Positions 20,000 through 32,210 of a stretch of 64,000 nucleotides of DNA are shown here, one piece after another. The notes under the pieces were generated by a model. That model made no database searches. It was not told the DNA's origin and was given only the letters and a program-made list of their open reading frames with translations. How positions within the stretch are numbered: position 1 is the first letter of the stretch; each line of letters begins with the position of its first letter. A program made the position numbers and the translations under genes. This stretch comes from Marsupella aquatica (Eukaryota; Marchantiophyta): contig OZ316899.1 of NCBI GenBank assembly GCA_973895155.1, positions 9,920,001 through 9,984,000 of the forward strand, in the 5' to 3' direction.

Positions 20000-20580
20000 T
20001 TTGCGAGGGAAAAGCAAGAGCCACCTGCTCGAAGACTTTGCTGCTGTCGATTCTGCCACCTGATAGCGCTCGGGCATAACATTTTGCGCTTTAGGAGGAG
20101 GGAATTGAAGCGATTGCGGTGTGCTCCCGCTTTGTTTGCGCAGATGCCACTGACCTTTGGGGAGTTGGGGAGGTCAAAGGTGGGATGAGCTCTACTCTTC
20201 GATGAGTAGAGACATTCAGAGGGAGGGAGCTCTGCCCTTACGTTGCCCTAATCATCTACTAGTCATTCTGCAGAGTTAGCAAGAGCCACCTGAGTTGAAT
20301 CACTTCGCTCCCGAGTCATTCTTTCTCAATTTGCCGTTGACTCTGCCACCTGATCGCGCTTGGGCATAACATTGTGCGCTTTAGGAGAAGGGATTCAAAG
20401 CGATTGCGGTGTGCGAAGGAGGTGACTGCGCAAATGCCACTGACCTTTGGGGATTTGGGGAGGTCAAAGGTGGGAGGAGCTCTACTCTTCGATGAGTAGA
20501 GACATTCAGAGGGAGTGAGCTCTGCCACTTACACTGCTCTAATCATCCGGGAGTCATTCTGTGGAGTTAGCAGACCTTCT
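20000..20580. repeat. Tandem duplication of a 290-bp unit with a hairpin
   Basis: Two consecutive units with a 290-bp period share long blocks such as GCCACTGACCTTTGGGGA and GGAGGTCAAAGGTGGGA. Each contains the perfect hairpin CTCTACTC-TTCGAT-GAGTAGAG (20190-20211 and 20480-20501). The duplication lies in the non-coding 5' zone of the outer CACTA copy, before its first gene. Confidence 0.85.
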
Positions 20581-23500
20581 AACAAGGAAGATTCAGCTAG
20601 CAGAATTTCAAGTGAGAATCACTTACGAACTCCTCTGTCGCCCATTGTTTTTGTAGATTTTAGGGTGTTCTTGGCTGACTGAGCAGAACCATTGCAACCA
20701 GGGATTTGTGAGCTGCCGGAGAGAATGGACTAGTCTCTGTCGGGGAGTCGTTCATCCTACTGAGGTTCTGCATTGGTTTTGGCTCTCTCTTCATGTTGTT
20801 TGGTTGTCATCCTTTTCCTTTGTTCTTTCTTCGATAACTACTGCTGCTGCTCGATCCTTCTTGCAAAGTTGCTAGGGTTCTCAACGGAGAGAAAGCAGGA
20901 GAGGAGAGGAGAGGAGATTGACCGACCCGCATGTTTTGTGTGAAATCGATATAGAGAGGATTTGGTGAGAGTTGTGTGTGTGCTGCAGAATTGATTCAGA
21001 GAGCGTCGACGTTGGAGCGAGAAAGAGATCAAGAGGAGGAGGGATTAGGGGTTGAGAGGGTGGACAGTGAAGCGTTGGGTGTTGCGGCTGTGGAGCCAAA
21101 ACCAATGCCCAAATGCCATGAGGGCACAAGAGCTCATCTAGGACGGGATCCTCACCCACTTTCTATACTTCATTGAGCTCAGCTGCGGAGCAACAAAGGG
21201 GTAGGTAGGTAGCCTTGGAGCTGACCACTTTCAGGTCGAATGCGCGGCCCAAATTTCAGGTTCAGTTTTTCATCCGTTATCATTGGTCGTGGGACGGTGA
21301 GTGAAAGGGGGTCGCGTTGCTTGCTTGTGCTGCCCCGAACCAGCCTTTCATTCTTATGTGTATGTATTGTTGCTACTGTCCTTAAGTCACATTGCCCAGG
21401 TTCTTCGTTGCTTCATGGACTTCTTGGGTGAGATGCACAGGACAATGGAGTTAGTGGAGTCCTACAGAAGTCTGGACAGACGAGGGCCTAGTCTTGTTTC
21501 CATTCACTCATGTCCTGAATATGCATTGTTGGTGAAAGCGTCTTTCGGTTTGGTCATTTGTGTCTTTTGTCTGGTGTTATGTATGCTGCCCGGTTTTACC
21601 ACCAACTTATTGTTCACCTCGTGGCTCCATTCGCACCACATTTTGCATTGCAGAGGTCCTTTAGCCTTCTCTGGAACCTCACACTCACACTCACACTCAC
21701 ACCATAAATTGTGTCTAACTTAGTGACAAGACCTCGATCTATCTGCATAGATGCCAACTGTCAGTGAGGTCATTTCAGCTGTTGGGTGCCGGAACTGATC
21801 GCTTCCCTTCACTTCATCGCTCATTTCCCTTTGCACATGATCCCATTATTTAGCCATCTATTAGCTGTGGTGTTGAGCTGCTGTGTTTGCTGAGCAGCTC
21901 AAAGACTTGCAGTGAAGGACGAGCTAAAGGCATGGACAAGGTGCCGTTGGAGACGACCTGTCTTCACAACTTGCTGCAGCTCAGTCAACTACAGCCGGTT
22001 GGAGCTATAGGTTAGTTTTCTGCATCTTGTTTTCTGCAAAGTGCAAGAGGAACAAGGCGGGACCTGGCAACTTCAAGACCTTTCTGGTTTCATTTTAACC
22101 ATTACCTTGAGTTTGCCCAGTATCTAGTGCCCCACTATGAGTATGCTAGGGTCCTGTATGTGATTCAAATGCAATAGACTCCCTGGGGTTCCTTAAATTG
22201 CCAGTCTTCTTGTTCTGATTTTAAATATTTGTTCTGGTCTCCCTTTTCTCTCCTGTTCTGTACCAATCTTCTTATCGTAGCTGGATTTGCTTTCTTTGTA
22301 GAGACCAGAGTATGTGGCCCTTTGTTTAGAGAAACGATACACTGTGAAGTTTTTATGTTTCAGCGATGCATGCTTAATCATTCAGCGATGCATGCTTAAT
22401 TTGTTTCTCTATTTTCTGGTCTTTGTTTCTTTGTTTCTCTGTTTTATGGCTTTTGCAAATAGAGTCACCCTAAATGTAAGATCCCGTGCATACAGTGTGA
22501 ACAGATATTCATTCGCAATTCTTTCACTTCTGGTTTTTCTAATTCTTTCCGCTTTGTCTTTGAATGTGGTATGAATCACTTTGTCTTTGAATGTGCCCCT
22601 TCCTTTTGTGTTCTTGGTCTCACTAGTACTAAGACTTCATTTTGGTGCAGGTGGAGTGCAGATAGACAAGAGTTCTCTGTAGCCAATTTCAATAGAATAA
22701 CAGTTGTTTGGTAACCCCCGGCCCATTCTAAGCTATAGGAGGCAGGAGCAGAGCACGTAACACTACAGTATAGTTGGAGCCCACATTCGCCCAATATTTG
22801 GCTTGTGAGCTTCTACCTGCAACCTACATCGACCCTACATCTCGGAGAGGTGGAGCGAGGGCGTGCATCGTGCAACCTAAGCCGACGGATCTTGTCAGTC
22901 ACTCAGGCAGGGTAGGGGTCCACCTTTGCAAGGTACAAACTAACTCAGATTTTGAATGTAGGATTTGGCTTCGATTGGCTCCTCTGTTTTGCTGGCTTCT
23001 TCATATCTGCTCATAACTGCATACACATTCTACCTGAGGGGAGTATGACTGTACACCTCAGGTAGAACCAAGCCAAGCCCTATAAGTAAATTGCTTAAAA
23101 GTAAAAAACATTTTCCATATGGGTATCTTCAGCTTGGGTTCAGGGAGTCAACCGAGGTGCTTGTTCTCTGCAACTTGTGAAGTGACTGAGGAGACTGAAT
23201 CCCCCTTTGAACTAAAATGCATACATGCTGTTTGGCCTCCTGCTGCGTCCTCTGGCTTGGGCTCCTTGGCCTTTGGCATTGTTTGTGAAATGTGAGCGGA
23301 TTGGGGCCCTCACCAAAATGTTCACAAGCTTTCACCCTCGTTCATTCAGCAATGCATGCTTAATTTGGACAACCAAGTGTAGAGTTGACTCTTTTTGAAT
23401 ATTGTAGTCTGTTTTGTCTTGAACTGGGCCATGGATGAATTGACCTTGGAGGCAGTTTTTTCATTCCCATCTTCCTTTTGTCAAGTGAGCTTTCTGCCAC

Positions 23501-23993
23501 CCCCTTTTGGTGGGCCCTTTTTTAGGAAGATCCTTATTGTGAACACAGTCTGTACCATGGTTATGAAGTTTGACTGAGTGCTACGGGCCACTTCCTGTGC
23601 CGGCCTATGCTGTATCAACAAGTTTCATGCATATCATGTTTATAAGAGCTTTTGTGTTGATGCACAATATAGTTGTGCCAACTGAATGCCAGTCTACCTA
23701 CACTCTTGCTCAGTTCACTCTTACAAGCAGTGAACTACCTCTCTGCTGCTCACTGCAAGGTGAGACTTTCAGTCTTTATGGATATTGTACTTTGCAACAT
23801 TGTTGATTAGGAGTGTTTCATGCTATGTTTATACTATGACCTCTACTTGGAACCAAGGGAATGACACAGTGAGTGGGAACTGATAAGTTAAGGTTGGTTA
23901 TTGTTGGTGAGGCAAGTACAGCTCCTACTCACCTTGCTGATCGAAGGACGTCAGAGGACGTGAACACAAAACATCTGAAGAAAAGCAACAGTT
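20581..23993. other. Non-coding 5' region of the outer CACTA copy
   Basis: No gene is supported over 3.4 kb. Visible items are a GAGGA run (about 20895-20910), a CACACT microsatellite (about 21680-21702), and the 18-base motif CAGCGATGCATGCTTAAT twice at 22362-22400 and a near copy at about 23347. The last few hundred bases are similar to 45.7-46.2 kb of the inner copy (for example the shared CTTGAACTGGGCCATGGATG), which suggests a conserved leader or promoter for gene A. Confidence 0.6.
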
Positions 23994-24444
23994 ATGGTGA
24001 GCACTCACAATGCTGAACATGTGCAGCTTGCACGCAAGGCAAAGAGGTTGCGCCTTTTGAGTATGTCAGACTTGGGATCCTTCCTGCCCAGTCTGCATGG
24101 TACTTTGAGTACCCTATTGTTGCCAAGAATAACTACAGCGGCCTATACCTGCTTCTCCACCCTTCCCAACATCCTTGGTATTTCTGTCTCTCGTACATGA
24201 CCCGCCACAAATTAGGGCCCAAGGGTGTGTACACAGTTGCCAATATGACTATCCTGCCTGTCGGGCTTCTGGCCTAGAGTTGGATGACCGTTCTCTTGGA
24301 TGTCGATTTTTGCATAGAGCACAATGTATCATCTGGAACCACTCTCCATCCTGCAGTGTGCCTGGCGATGTCACTTGTCCTGGCCTCCCAGACCCCACCA
24401 CCGGTGCTTTTGGTGTCTACACATGTTTGGATCACACGTTGTAG
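23994..24444 (+). pseudogene. CACTA cargo gene A (cysteine-rich protein), outer copy, two frameshifts
   Basis: Aligned with the intact inner copy at 46216-46665, this copy has one extra T near 24060 and lacks one C near 24141, so the reading frame leaves and returns. The C-terminal part is preserved (CVHSCQYDYPACRASG, LGCRFLHRAQCIIWNHSPSC) and ends at the same stop codon (CLDHTL). Two cysteines of the inner copy are replaced here, one by Ala and one by Tyr. Function unknown. Confidence 0.65.
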
Positions 24445-25186
24445 AGGAGCACTTGTCACCCCGTATGCACAGACCAGACTACAATGACCTATAACTTAAT
24501 GCTCTGACTTAAGCACCGAGGATATTTATTTAAAATTTTGAAGTATGAGCAATTTTGGGTAAAGGGTTTAGGGTCCACAGTATATAACTTATCCTATTTT
24601 GGCTGCACTAAGTGGAATATCCTAATGTAAGAATTAAGCAAGCTCTCTTTAAATTCTCTATTCAATCAGTGCTTTAATGATTGCTTAACTTGGCCAACAT
24701 TGTAACATTATATGACAAAATTAATGGGCCATGTGATAACCTGCAAACATCCCTTACACGTATGACTTATTTGTCTCACTATCATAGCCTATATAGGATG
24801 TATAAAGTACAACTGTCATCACACTGCTTGATCCCAATCTTGTTGGAAAAACACCTGTTTTTCATGTGATGACTATTGTATGTGATTCAAATGCATGAAA
24901 TGTTGTTGCAGATCATTTTTGGTGAATCATATCCACGAAATTGAGGTGTTGGTGGAGCAATTGTACTAGGGGATCAGTTTAGTGTGTGGGCTCAACAAAC
25001 CAAAAGTATGTTTGCTCTGCATCCTTGTGTGGCCATTGCAATTCATTGCAGTAGCAAATGCCTTTGTACCTTAAATGCTAAATTTTTCTTTCTGTGAAGT
25101 CTGCTAAAATACATTGTGTGTACAGTCTGCCAAAATGTATTGCCTGTACCGTCTACTTAATTGTATTGTCTGTCTCATGCGTAGGC

Positions 25187-25867
25187 ATAGCACGCCCAAA
25201 AATTCCAACGAAAAAGCGTGTGATAGAGGTGAGCAACACAGGTGTACCTGGGCCAGATGTTACTAACTTCTCTGCAAGTCAGATTTTCCAGAAGGCAGCT
25301 CATTGTTGTGCCATTTGTGACGATGGTGGGAGCTTGGTCATCTGTGAGGGCCCTTGCATGAGACATTTCCACCTCAACTTGGAGTCTCGCCTTGCTGCAG
25401 AAAACAACTGTCCAGGGGTGGGCCTCCCGTCAACACACCAAGGAGACTGGATGTGCACTGATTGTTTGGAGAAGTAGGCTAATTGTGCACAGTGTGGGAA
25501 GTTGGGGTCCTATGAGGGCTCTATTGATGCTGCACCGGATGTTAGGAAATGTCCAGACCGTTTTTGTGTGAGGTTTTTCTGTTTTGAGTGTTTGCCTGCT
25601 CATGCCACAGCTTGCCCACTTCATAGGTGCAAGGCATGTGGTGAGCATGATGATGAGTACTGGGCTGACATAGTCCACTGTGCTAGGTGTCCCACTATGT
25701 GGCACTATCATTGCTTGAAAGATCGTCAAGTAGAGGGTTATGCTTGTGATAGAGAAATCTATGATCACTCTGCACATGGTGTTGATCGATGGATATTTTA
25801 TTGTCATCGCCATACCATTGATCCTATCTCGCGCACTCCTGTAAGAGATCACATATCTTGGCTGTGA
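25187..25867 (+). pseudogene. CACTA cargo gene B (EDM2-like PHD protein), outer copy
   Basis: It is closely similar to the intact inner gene at 47333-48013 along the whole length. The start codon has become ATA (25187-25189) and the Gln codon after CLEK is TAG (25475-25477) where the inner copy has CAG. The zinc-binding residues, the CPLHRCKACG block and the terminal TPVRDHISWL are preserved, so damage is recent relative to divergence. Upstream is a pyrimidine-rich stretch ending ATGCGTAG, possibly a splice acceptor, shared with the inner copy. Confidence 0.8.
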
Positions 25868-26463
25868 AGCTGAACATTGTACATGCACAGGGCACCTGAT
25901 GTGGATGTACTATTTTTGGAGATTGCAGAGATTCCAATTTTGAAAAGGAGTTGGGTAGGCGAGTTTATATAGGGAGCACTTATCCTGTGCCTTGGCATTA
26001 TTGGCTGGGTATATGCCTATAAAAACTTATCCTTACAAGCCTTCTTGGAAGTATTTAGGCTTAGTGGTCATTTTCACAAACACTCTCATCAGACTGCTAA
26101 ATTAAAATAGGACTTCAAAGTTGTAAGCATATAAATTATCAGGCATGTAATTAATCAAATTGCCCTATAAGTTTGCCATTGAATGTATCCTCCTTTACAA
26201 CAAAATATGTATGTAAAGGCCATGACAAGTTGGTTGCACTTCATTTCACCTTTGATATGGATTTATAAGTATATATTCAAACAATGTCCTCCATCCGTGC
26301 AGGTGCCTAGTACGTATTGTTCACATATCCCCTGTACCTATCAAAATTGGACTTGAGCAACAGTGGACCGAATCAACTTAAAAAGCAGGAATTTTGGTGT
26401 CCTTCTATTGGCAGGTGAACCCATTCTTCCAATATTCACTCTGATCACGTAGGGTGTGTGTAC

Positions 26464-27336
26464 ATGGAGTCTGGGAAACGTAGAAAGTGTGACCACCCAG
26501 CAGTGTTTATAGGGGTCAGAGCCATTTTGGTCCATGGCCAGCATGGGTTGACCAAAGTGCACTGGCCAACTGTACAAAAACGATTCTTTGAGCTCCATGG
26601 CACTGTAGTTCAGGACATCACTCTAGAGACTACACATGTTGTTGCAGGGACATGGCTATCAGTGATAAACAAGTGGTCATGGTCCTACATGAATTCTGCA
26701 ATTACTGAGCAAGGCCTAAAAGTAGTTGAGGCCTCTTGGATCACAGATTCCATAGCACACCAGATTGTACAGGATACTGAGCAATATGAACTGTGGGAGG
26801 ATGAAGAAGCTACTGCATGAGCTTGGGCTGAACAAGAAGTCTGGGAAGCAAAGGCACGGATTACTGATGTCCAATATGGACCTGTACTCAACAAAGGACA
26901 AAGCTCAAGAAGGCTGAAGAGTATGTTGGTTGAGGAGATGAAGCAACCAACCCCCATTCTGAAAGGGCTGAGCATGGTTTTTGTGGAGGCGGGAATTGGA
27001 GAGGTTAAGTGCAAAGTGTACAAGTCCATAGTGCTTGACCTAGGTGGGATAGTGGAGGAGAATATAACAGAGGACACCACTCATGTCATTACTAAGTCAT
27101 ATCCCAAAGCCTGCTGCAAGTTTGTGAAGGGTGACATTCGCTTTTATGTCATGTCCCATAATGTGTTTGTGGTTTCATATGCTTGGCTTGTGGAATCAGT
27201 AGCAGCTGGGAAGCGTCAAAACCCAATGGACTATGATCTTTTTGAGGCCTGGCCACGGAAGGGTCAGGATCCTCATAGTGAAAACTATGTGACAACAAGT
27301 GAGGAAGGGGTTATTAGCGATTCTGAATCAGAGTGA
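26464..27336 (+). pseudogene. CACTA cargo gene C (tandem BRCT protein), outer copy
   Basis: Starting at ATG 26464 (MESGKRRKCDHPA), the first BRCT domain is complete (TTHVVAGTW, VEASWITDSI). An in-frame TGA at 26818-26820 interrupts the linker, and the same frame continues into the second BRCT (STMV-like entry LKGLSMVFVEAGIGEVK, DTTHVITKSY, VVSYAWLVESV). Compared with the inner copy it has an extra acidic C-terminus (EEGVISDSESE). BRCT domains bind phosphopeptides or DNA ends. Apart from the one stop codon the gene is open. Confidence 0.78.
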
Positions 27337-27539
27337 GGAGTATGTAGCAGCAGCAGTTTTGAGACAAGCTTTTTGTACAAATCACATCTTTGAAATAAAT
27401 GTGATATTTGAACTAACGTAGCTTGTTATGGTTGGTCGCAGTTATTTTACTGTTGGCGGATTGTTGTTTCCTGTTGCCTGGGGGTGTCACTGTAAACTTA
27501 CTGGGTGGGCTGAAATCTTGGCGGCAAACTTTGGTGGGT

Positions 27540-28085
27540 ATGTTGCCTTTCCTACATCAACATGCGCTATGTAAGCTCCTCCTCCGGGTTGCCACATGGC
27601 TGGCCACTGTTTGGACTCTCTTGCATGGGTTGGTGTTGAAACATATTTTGGCACCGCCTGAGGATGCAAGAGACGATGAATCTTATTTTTCAGCAAATGA
27701 GATTGAAGAGCAGAATGTTGTGGGGACTTCCTTGTTGCCTGGTTTGCCACATGATATAATGCTGTCGGATGTGTGGCCCAAAATTCTTCTGTGGTCAACC
27801 GCACAAGACATTTGCAAAATTAGACTAATTAGCACACAATGGAGGGACTTGGTAGGTAGCTCCCCCCAGTGGAGGGCATTAGAACCACTTCTTGTAGGCA
27901 CAGATCAAACCCCACCCTGGTATGCCCAGGGCATACTCCTTGATGACCTGATGTACATGCCAGTGTACCTCAGGTGTGACTACCATCGAGAACAGGGTGG
28001 GTATATCCAGATGAACTCTAGTAGTAACGTGAGGACATCTCATACTGCTCTCATGCCAAGCACGTTTGTCTATGACTATAGGTGA
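27540..28085 (+). CDS. CACTA cargo gene D (F-box-like protein), outer copy
   Basis: The ATG at 27540 starts a 181-residue open protein that matches the inner copy from its first methionine. The N-terminus is hydrophobic (LLLRVATWLATVWTLLHGL), perhaps a membrane segment. An acidic spacer follows, then an F-box-like domain at about residues 68-112: LLPGLPHDIMLSDVWPKILL and ICKIRLISTQWRDLV. F-box proteins link substrates to Skp1-Cullin ubiquitin ligases. The C-terminus is longer than the inner copy because the stop codon differs. No damage is visible. An upstream exon is possible because a GGTCGCAG acceptor-like site precedes it. Confidence 0.6.
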   Translation: MLPFLHQHALCKLLLRVATWLATVWTLLHGLVLKHILAPPEDARDDESYFSANEIEEQNVVGTSLLPGLPHDIMLSDVWPKILLWSTAQDICKIRLISTQWRDLVGSSPQWRALEPLLVGTDQTPPWYAQGILLDDLMYMPVYLRCDYHREQGGYIQMNSSSNVRTSHTALMPSTFVYDYR

Positions 28086-28762
28086 TTGGACTCTGATATG
28101 GTCATGGATGTACGTGCTTGGTTGGCCATTGTAGACTGACGCAGTATAAGTGAGGACAGCAAAGGAGGTGACACCCTGAGACAGTTAGGAATTTTGTTAC
28201 AGTGTAACCTGAGAATAGGTACACGATTCAAGAACCTTTCTTGTATGTTTTTTGGTGGTTGTAGAAAGTCTATGCCTGATTTATTACACTATTTTATGTC
28301 ATATGTTTTGGTAGATAGTGTGAACATCGGAACACAGCTAAACAAGAAATGTATTTTCCACTTTCATATTGGAATGACAATTAAATCTGAGTGCCTGTGT
28401 TTTGAACTCTAAGATGGAGTCTGTGATGCCTAGCCAGGAATCATTAGGCCAGTTTAAATAGTAAAATCAGGAGTGTACCATAGGAAACACATTAGTATAG
28501 TAACAAAAACAGGGAAATATAAACAATTAAGGGTGACTATGGAACCCGAGCCGAGGCCGAAAGTAAGGACGCCGGGGAAGGGAACATGATTAGGGTTAGG
28601 GAACGCTAAGTACCGGCAGCTATGGGTAACCAACGGGAAGGAAAACCAGCCAAAGGGGGGGTAAGGACCAAGCGCAAGGAAGGGCGGCTCATTTGCAAGC
28701 ACGAGCCAAGCGGATGACTATGGGAGGCCAACTATTGTCCGCTGCTTAGGCAAGCACTCGGG

Positions 28763-30615
28763 GTGGAAGCAGATACCGACAATCAACTCAAGAAGGGTAT
28801 GAGCAACGTCAATCAAGCTGCTCATTTTTGGGGATGCCTGTTAGAACGGGCAACTGAGTACATTGGGACCTACGAGGACAAAGAATCGGAGAGAGCGGCT
28901 CAAGAATGGCAGGAGCTTGCTCGGCTGTGGGAGCTGCAGAAGTCTGCTTTCTTAGGAGGAAAACTCATTACGGCTGAATTCTTGTGTATGCCTACTGCCG
29001 ACGAACTCGATGATCTTCTATTTTCTGAGAACAGAATAATCGGCATCCGGAGGCCATCAACCGCTGCAACGACATACATTGGGAGTTGAAGGGTAGTACG
29101 GAGGGGCGGACGAAGGCAACCGTGCTAGGAGAAACATCCACGGCAGCCGCTCTGAAGAGGAAAGGGAACAACAACCAAGAAGCCACCCCTGCAAAAAGAA
29201 CGAGGTTGGCGGCACCCAGGAAACCAGTAGAGCAGGGAAGCAAGAGGCAGGTGGAAGCCGAAGAGGAGGAGGTTGACCCCATCAATGTCGTTCCAACAAG
29301 AGATGACACCTGGAAGGGCTGGGCGGTGACCCTCCCCGAGGAGGTGCAATTACACTTTGCACGGGAAGAGGATGCATGCTTTACGGCTATGCAGACTCGG
29401 AAATACCAAGGCTTCATGGCCAGATCTGGCTTGGAAGCCTTCGTAAAGTTCCCATGGCTGAAGCCGGAGGTGCCGGATTCAGACTTACTAGAATTCGTGG
29501 GATCATGGGAGCCCGAGACCAATTCCACAAGGGTGTATGGGAAGGATTTCTATCTCACTCGTTGGGTGATTGCCAAAGTGTTTGGCTTGCCGATGGGCAA
29601 TAAGACCAAAGTAGATACCAGGAAGACCTTGACAGACAAGGAGTTCCGGTTGTTTCCAGGGCCATCAACAAAGAATGGCTTCTTCCAAAACACTTACACA
29701 AACCCGCACATAGGAGAAATGATTGATTTCTTGCGGGTGACCATGCATTGTAACTTGTCGAGGGCAGAGATCGGCAAGGCACGGGTCTATCTGGCGGAGA
29801 GGCCAGACCCAAGCCGAGACTACAACGGGTACCTCCTCACCCAACTAAAGAAGATCTTGAAGGAGGAACAGCTGGTGATCGGCATGGGAAGCGTGTCCCG
29901 GCTTGGTTATCACATGCCGCTATTGTGCTGGTATGCCCGAAGTCAGATATTCGCCCCGGTACTACCCCTGCAGGCAAGAGCACCAGAGGAGGTTCCGGAA
30001 CCAAGGCCGGCAACAGAGAAACCAACCCAGCCCGACAGTCCTACAATCAAGTAGGTGTTTAGGCCGAGGAAGGAAGACTTGCCGATGCAGCAACCAGGCA
30101 TGCAAAATCTGCTAAAATTGCTGGAGAAGGAAAGGAGAACGGCAACGGGACCGGTACAGGATACTGCTGCAGAAGTCGGCCTTAGCCAACTTACCAGGGA
30201 AAACCCCTTTACCGGGGTCAAGGAGAGAAGGAGGCCGGAACACAAGCCGGGAGTCCAAATGTATGTAGGAGATTCAAGTCCCAAAGCCGAGGAAAAGCAG
30301 CCCGAAGCTCCTGGTCGCGACAGGGAGAAGATGAGATCAACGTGGAAGCCGGAGGAACCGGGACCCATGATCTGTGAGGCCGTGTTCACTGCAAGACCAG
30401 GACAGCAGCGGGGGGAGCCGGTAGTCCAAGCCGAGGAGGAGGCAGTAGAAGGGTACGACAATGATGACTCCGGGTATGGGTCGGACCATCATGTTCTAGG
30501 AATAAGGACCCTATGGCAGGTTCATCCCCACTCTTCCAAGAGTAGTTCGAGGGGACCCGACCCAGCAGAGCAGCCCCGAGTCTCCCCCACCAGATGTCGC
30601 TCCCCCGAGCTTTGA
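28763..30615 (+). pseudogene. Gag-like protein with plant-transposon domain, N-terminal part
   Basis: A first frame (28763-29089) gives an acidic helix-rich segment; a second (29086 onward) begins with a basic patch (KRTRLAAPRK) and a domain with RKYQGFMARSG, YGKDFYLTRWVIAKVFGLPM, EFRLFPGPSTKNGF and LSRAEIGKARVYLAERPD. This pattern resembles the domain called putative plant transposon protein in plant genomes. A TAG at 30052-30054 interrupts the frame, which continues in register to 30615 as a Lys/Glu/Pro-rich segment. The two starting frames overlap by four bases. A retroelement Gag role is inferred from context. Confidence 0.5.
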
Positions 30616-30654
30616 CGGCATAAAACAGACGGCATAGGAGTTTCAAGAACGACT

Positions 30655-32210
30655 CAGGGAGGAAGAAGAGGCAGCCCTGGCTAGGGAGAAGGATTTACCA
30701 GGAGGAGAATGGCCAGAGGACATCAGGCGGCTTTCAGAAAAACGAAGCAGCCCGCCAGCCATGATAGAAGAAATTTGCAGGGCGGCTTGGGAACAAAGGC
30801 CGTGGTGGATGATGCCGATGACTTCTACTAACTCCGCCTATGCTAAAGAACGAGCCATGGAGTACGGGGAGATGTGTGGGGAACTTGCGCTCGACATCTT
30901 TGGGGAGGAGTTGGAGCAGGGACCTTTTTCCAGAGGGAAATGTTGGAGAAGCACCGATTAGAAGAAGCGGTGACTTTGGAGAGAAGCAAGAAGGACGAGG
31001 TCATCCGTCGGCTTAGGGCAAGGGAAGCCAAGGTAGAAGACCTGAAGACGGCCAAGAAAGCCCAAGATGAGCTACGGATTAAGCAACATGAGCTCAACAT
31101 CATGCAGGGGCAATTGGATACCGCGCAGTCTGATAATCAGATTATCAAGGATAAACTGACTCGGACCCAGGGTGAGCTGGCCAATTCGATCAAGGAGAAG
31201 GAGAAGTGGAAGCGAGAGTTGAGAGACGTAGAGGAGGCCCACATAGCAGCCAACAATCGGGCCATGGCGGAAACTCAGAGAAGGGAAAGGGCGCTGAAGG
31301 GGGAACTTGAGGATATCCGCGGAGCCCTTGAGCAAAAGGAGGCCGAGTTAGGGAAATCCTATTAGGCGATTATCATGCTGGGGCAGGAGCTCGCATCCAT
31401 GACGGCCAGCTTCAAGGCCGACCTCCGCGAGAAAGACGACTAGCTCGACCAGACTTATGCCAAGATGAATAAAATGGAGTCTGAGGTCGTTAGGAGCTCG
31501 ACAAGGAGCTGAGAGCAACCCAGGAGGAGAGGGCTACCTTAAAGAAGAGATTGGAGGAAGCCCAGAAGGAGCGGGAGGAGGCGTGCAAGGACCTGGATGA
31601 ATTGTAGAAGGAGTTGGAGGAAAGCACGCGGAAGATGGAGAACTTACAGCGGCGAGCCGACAACCAAACGGAGCGGCTGAAGAAACAGGCCGCAGTATTT
31701 AAGTGCTTGGCTTCCTCAGGTCCAACTCCAATTGGGGCAACCAAGTTACCAGGAGTAGTACTGGCCGAAGGACAAGCCGAGACACTCGCACCGGTGCCGG
31801 AGGTAAGTGGCAAGGGGAAGGGGCCAGCTGCCAAACCAAAGAAGAAGAAGAAGCGGAAACCTTCTGGGTCAGGGAGTAATACGGCTCCTCAAGCCGTCTT
31901 GACCAAGGAGGTAAACCTAGCCCCAACCTCGGGCAGGGTCACGGCAGAGGATCCAACTGCCCTAGAAGGCGGGGATGGCAAAGCCGAGGCCAGGATACTT
32001 GGTGATGAAGCCGGGGTACCGGATCCACCACTAGAATGTACCGGGGAGGCCGTGGCCGATGCTGAGGCCGAAGCCGAGGGTGGACCCAGTCAGGCCAATG
32101 AAGAGTTGACTTGGTCCGAAGCAGGTAATCTGTTAGAGGACGGACCTACGGTAGTAGCTGCGGAGGAAGTGTTGGGGGCGTCCATTGAGGACCAGACACC
32201 GCTGCCATGA
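30655..32210 (+). pseudogene. Gag-like protein, coiled-coil and basic C-terminal part
   Basis: From about 30900 a long coiled coil is encoded (for example RLRAREAKVEDLKTAKKAQD and later GELEDIRGALEQKEAEL), broken by TAG codons near 31363 and 31441 and by a frame change before 31614. The last frame (31614-32210) continues the coil, then has a Lys-rich nuclear-localisation-like run (KPKKKKKRKP) and an acidic Ala/Glu-rich tail. With the upstream part it appears to be one large protein of over 1000 residues, now decayed. Confidence 0.5.

Noticed and set aside
28422-29100. 28422-28760 as a 5' LTR matching the end of the same element
   Set aside because: I could not find its first bases repeated in 32.2-35.9 kb, so I list only the termini and the target duplication.
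30040-30066. Programmed read-through of TAG between the Gag-like parts
   Set aside because: Further stops and frame changes occur downstream and no pol follows, so simple decay is more likely.
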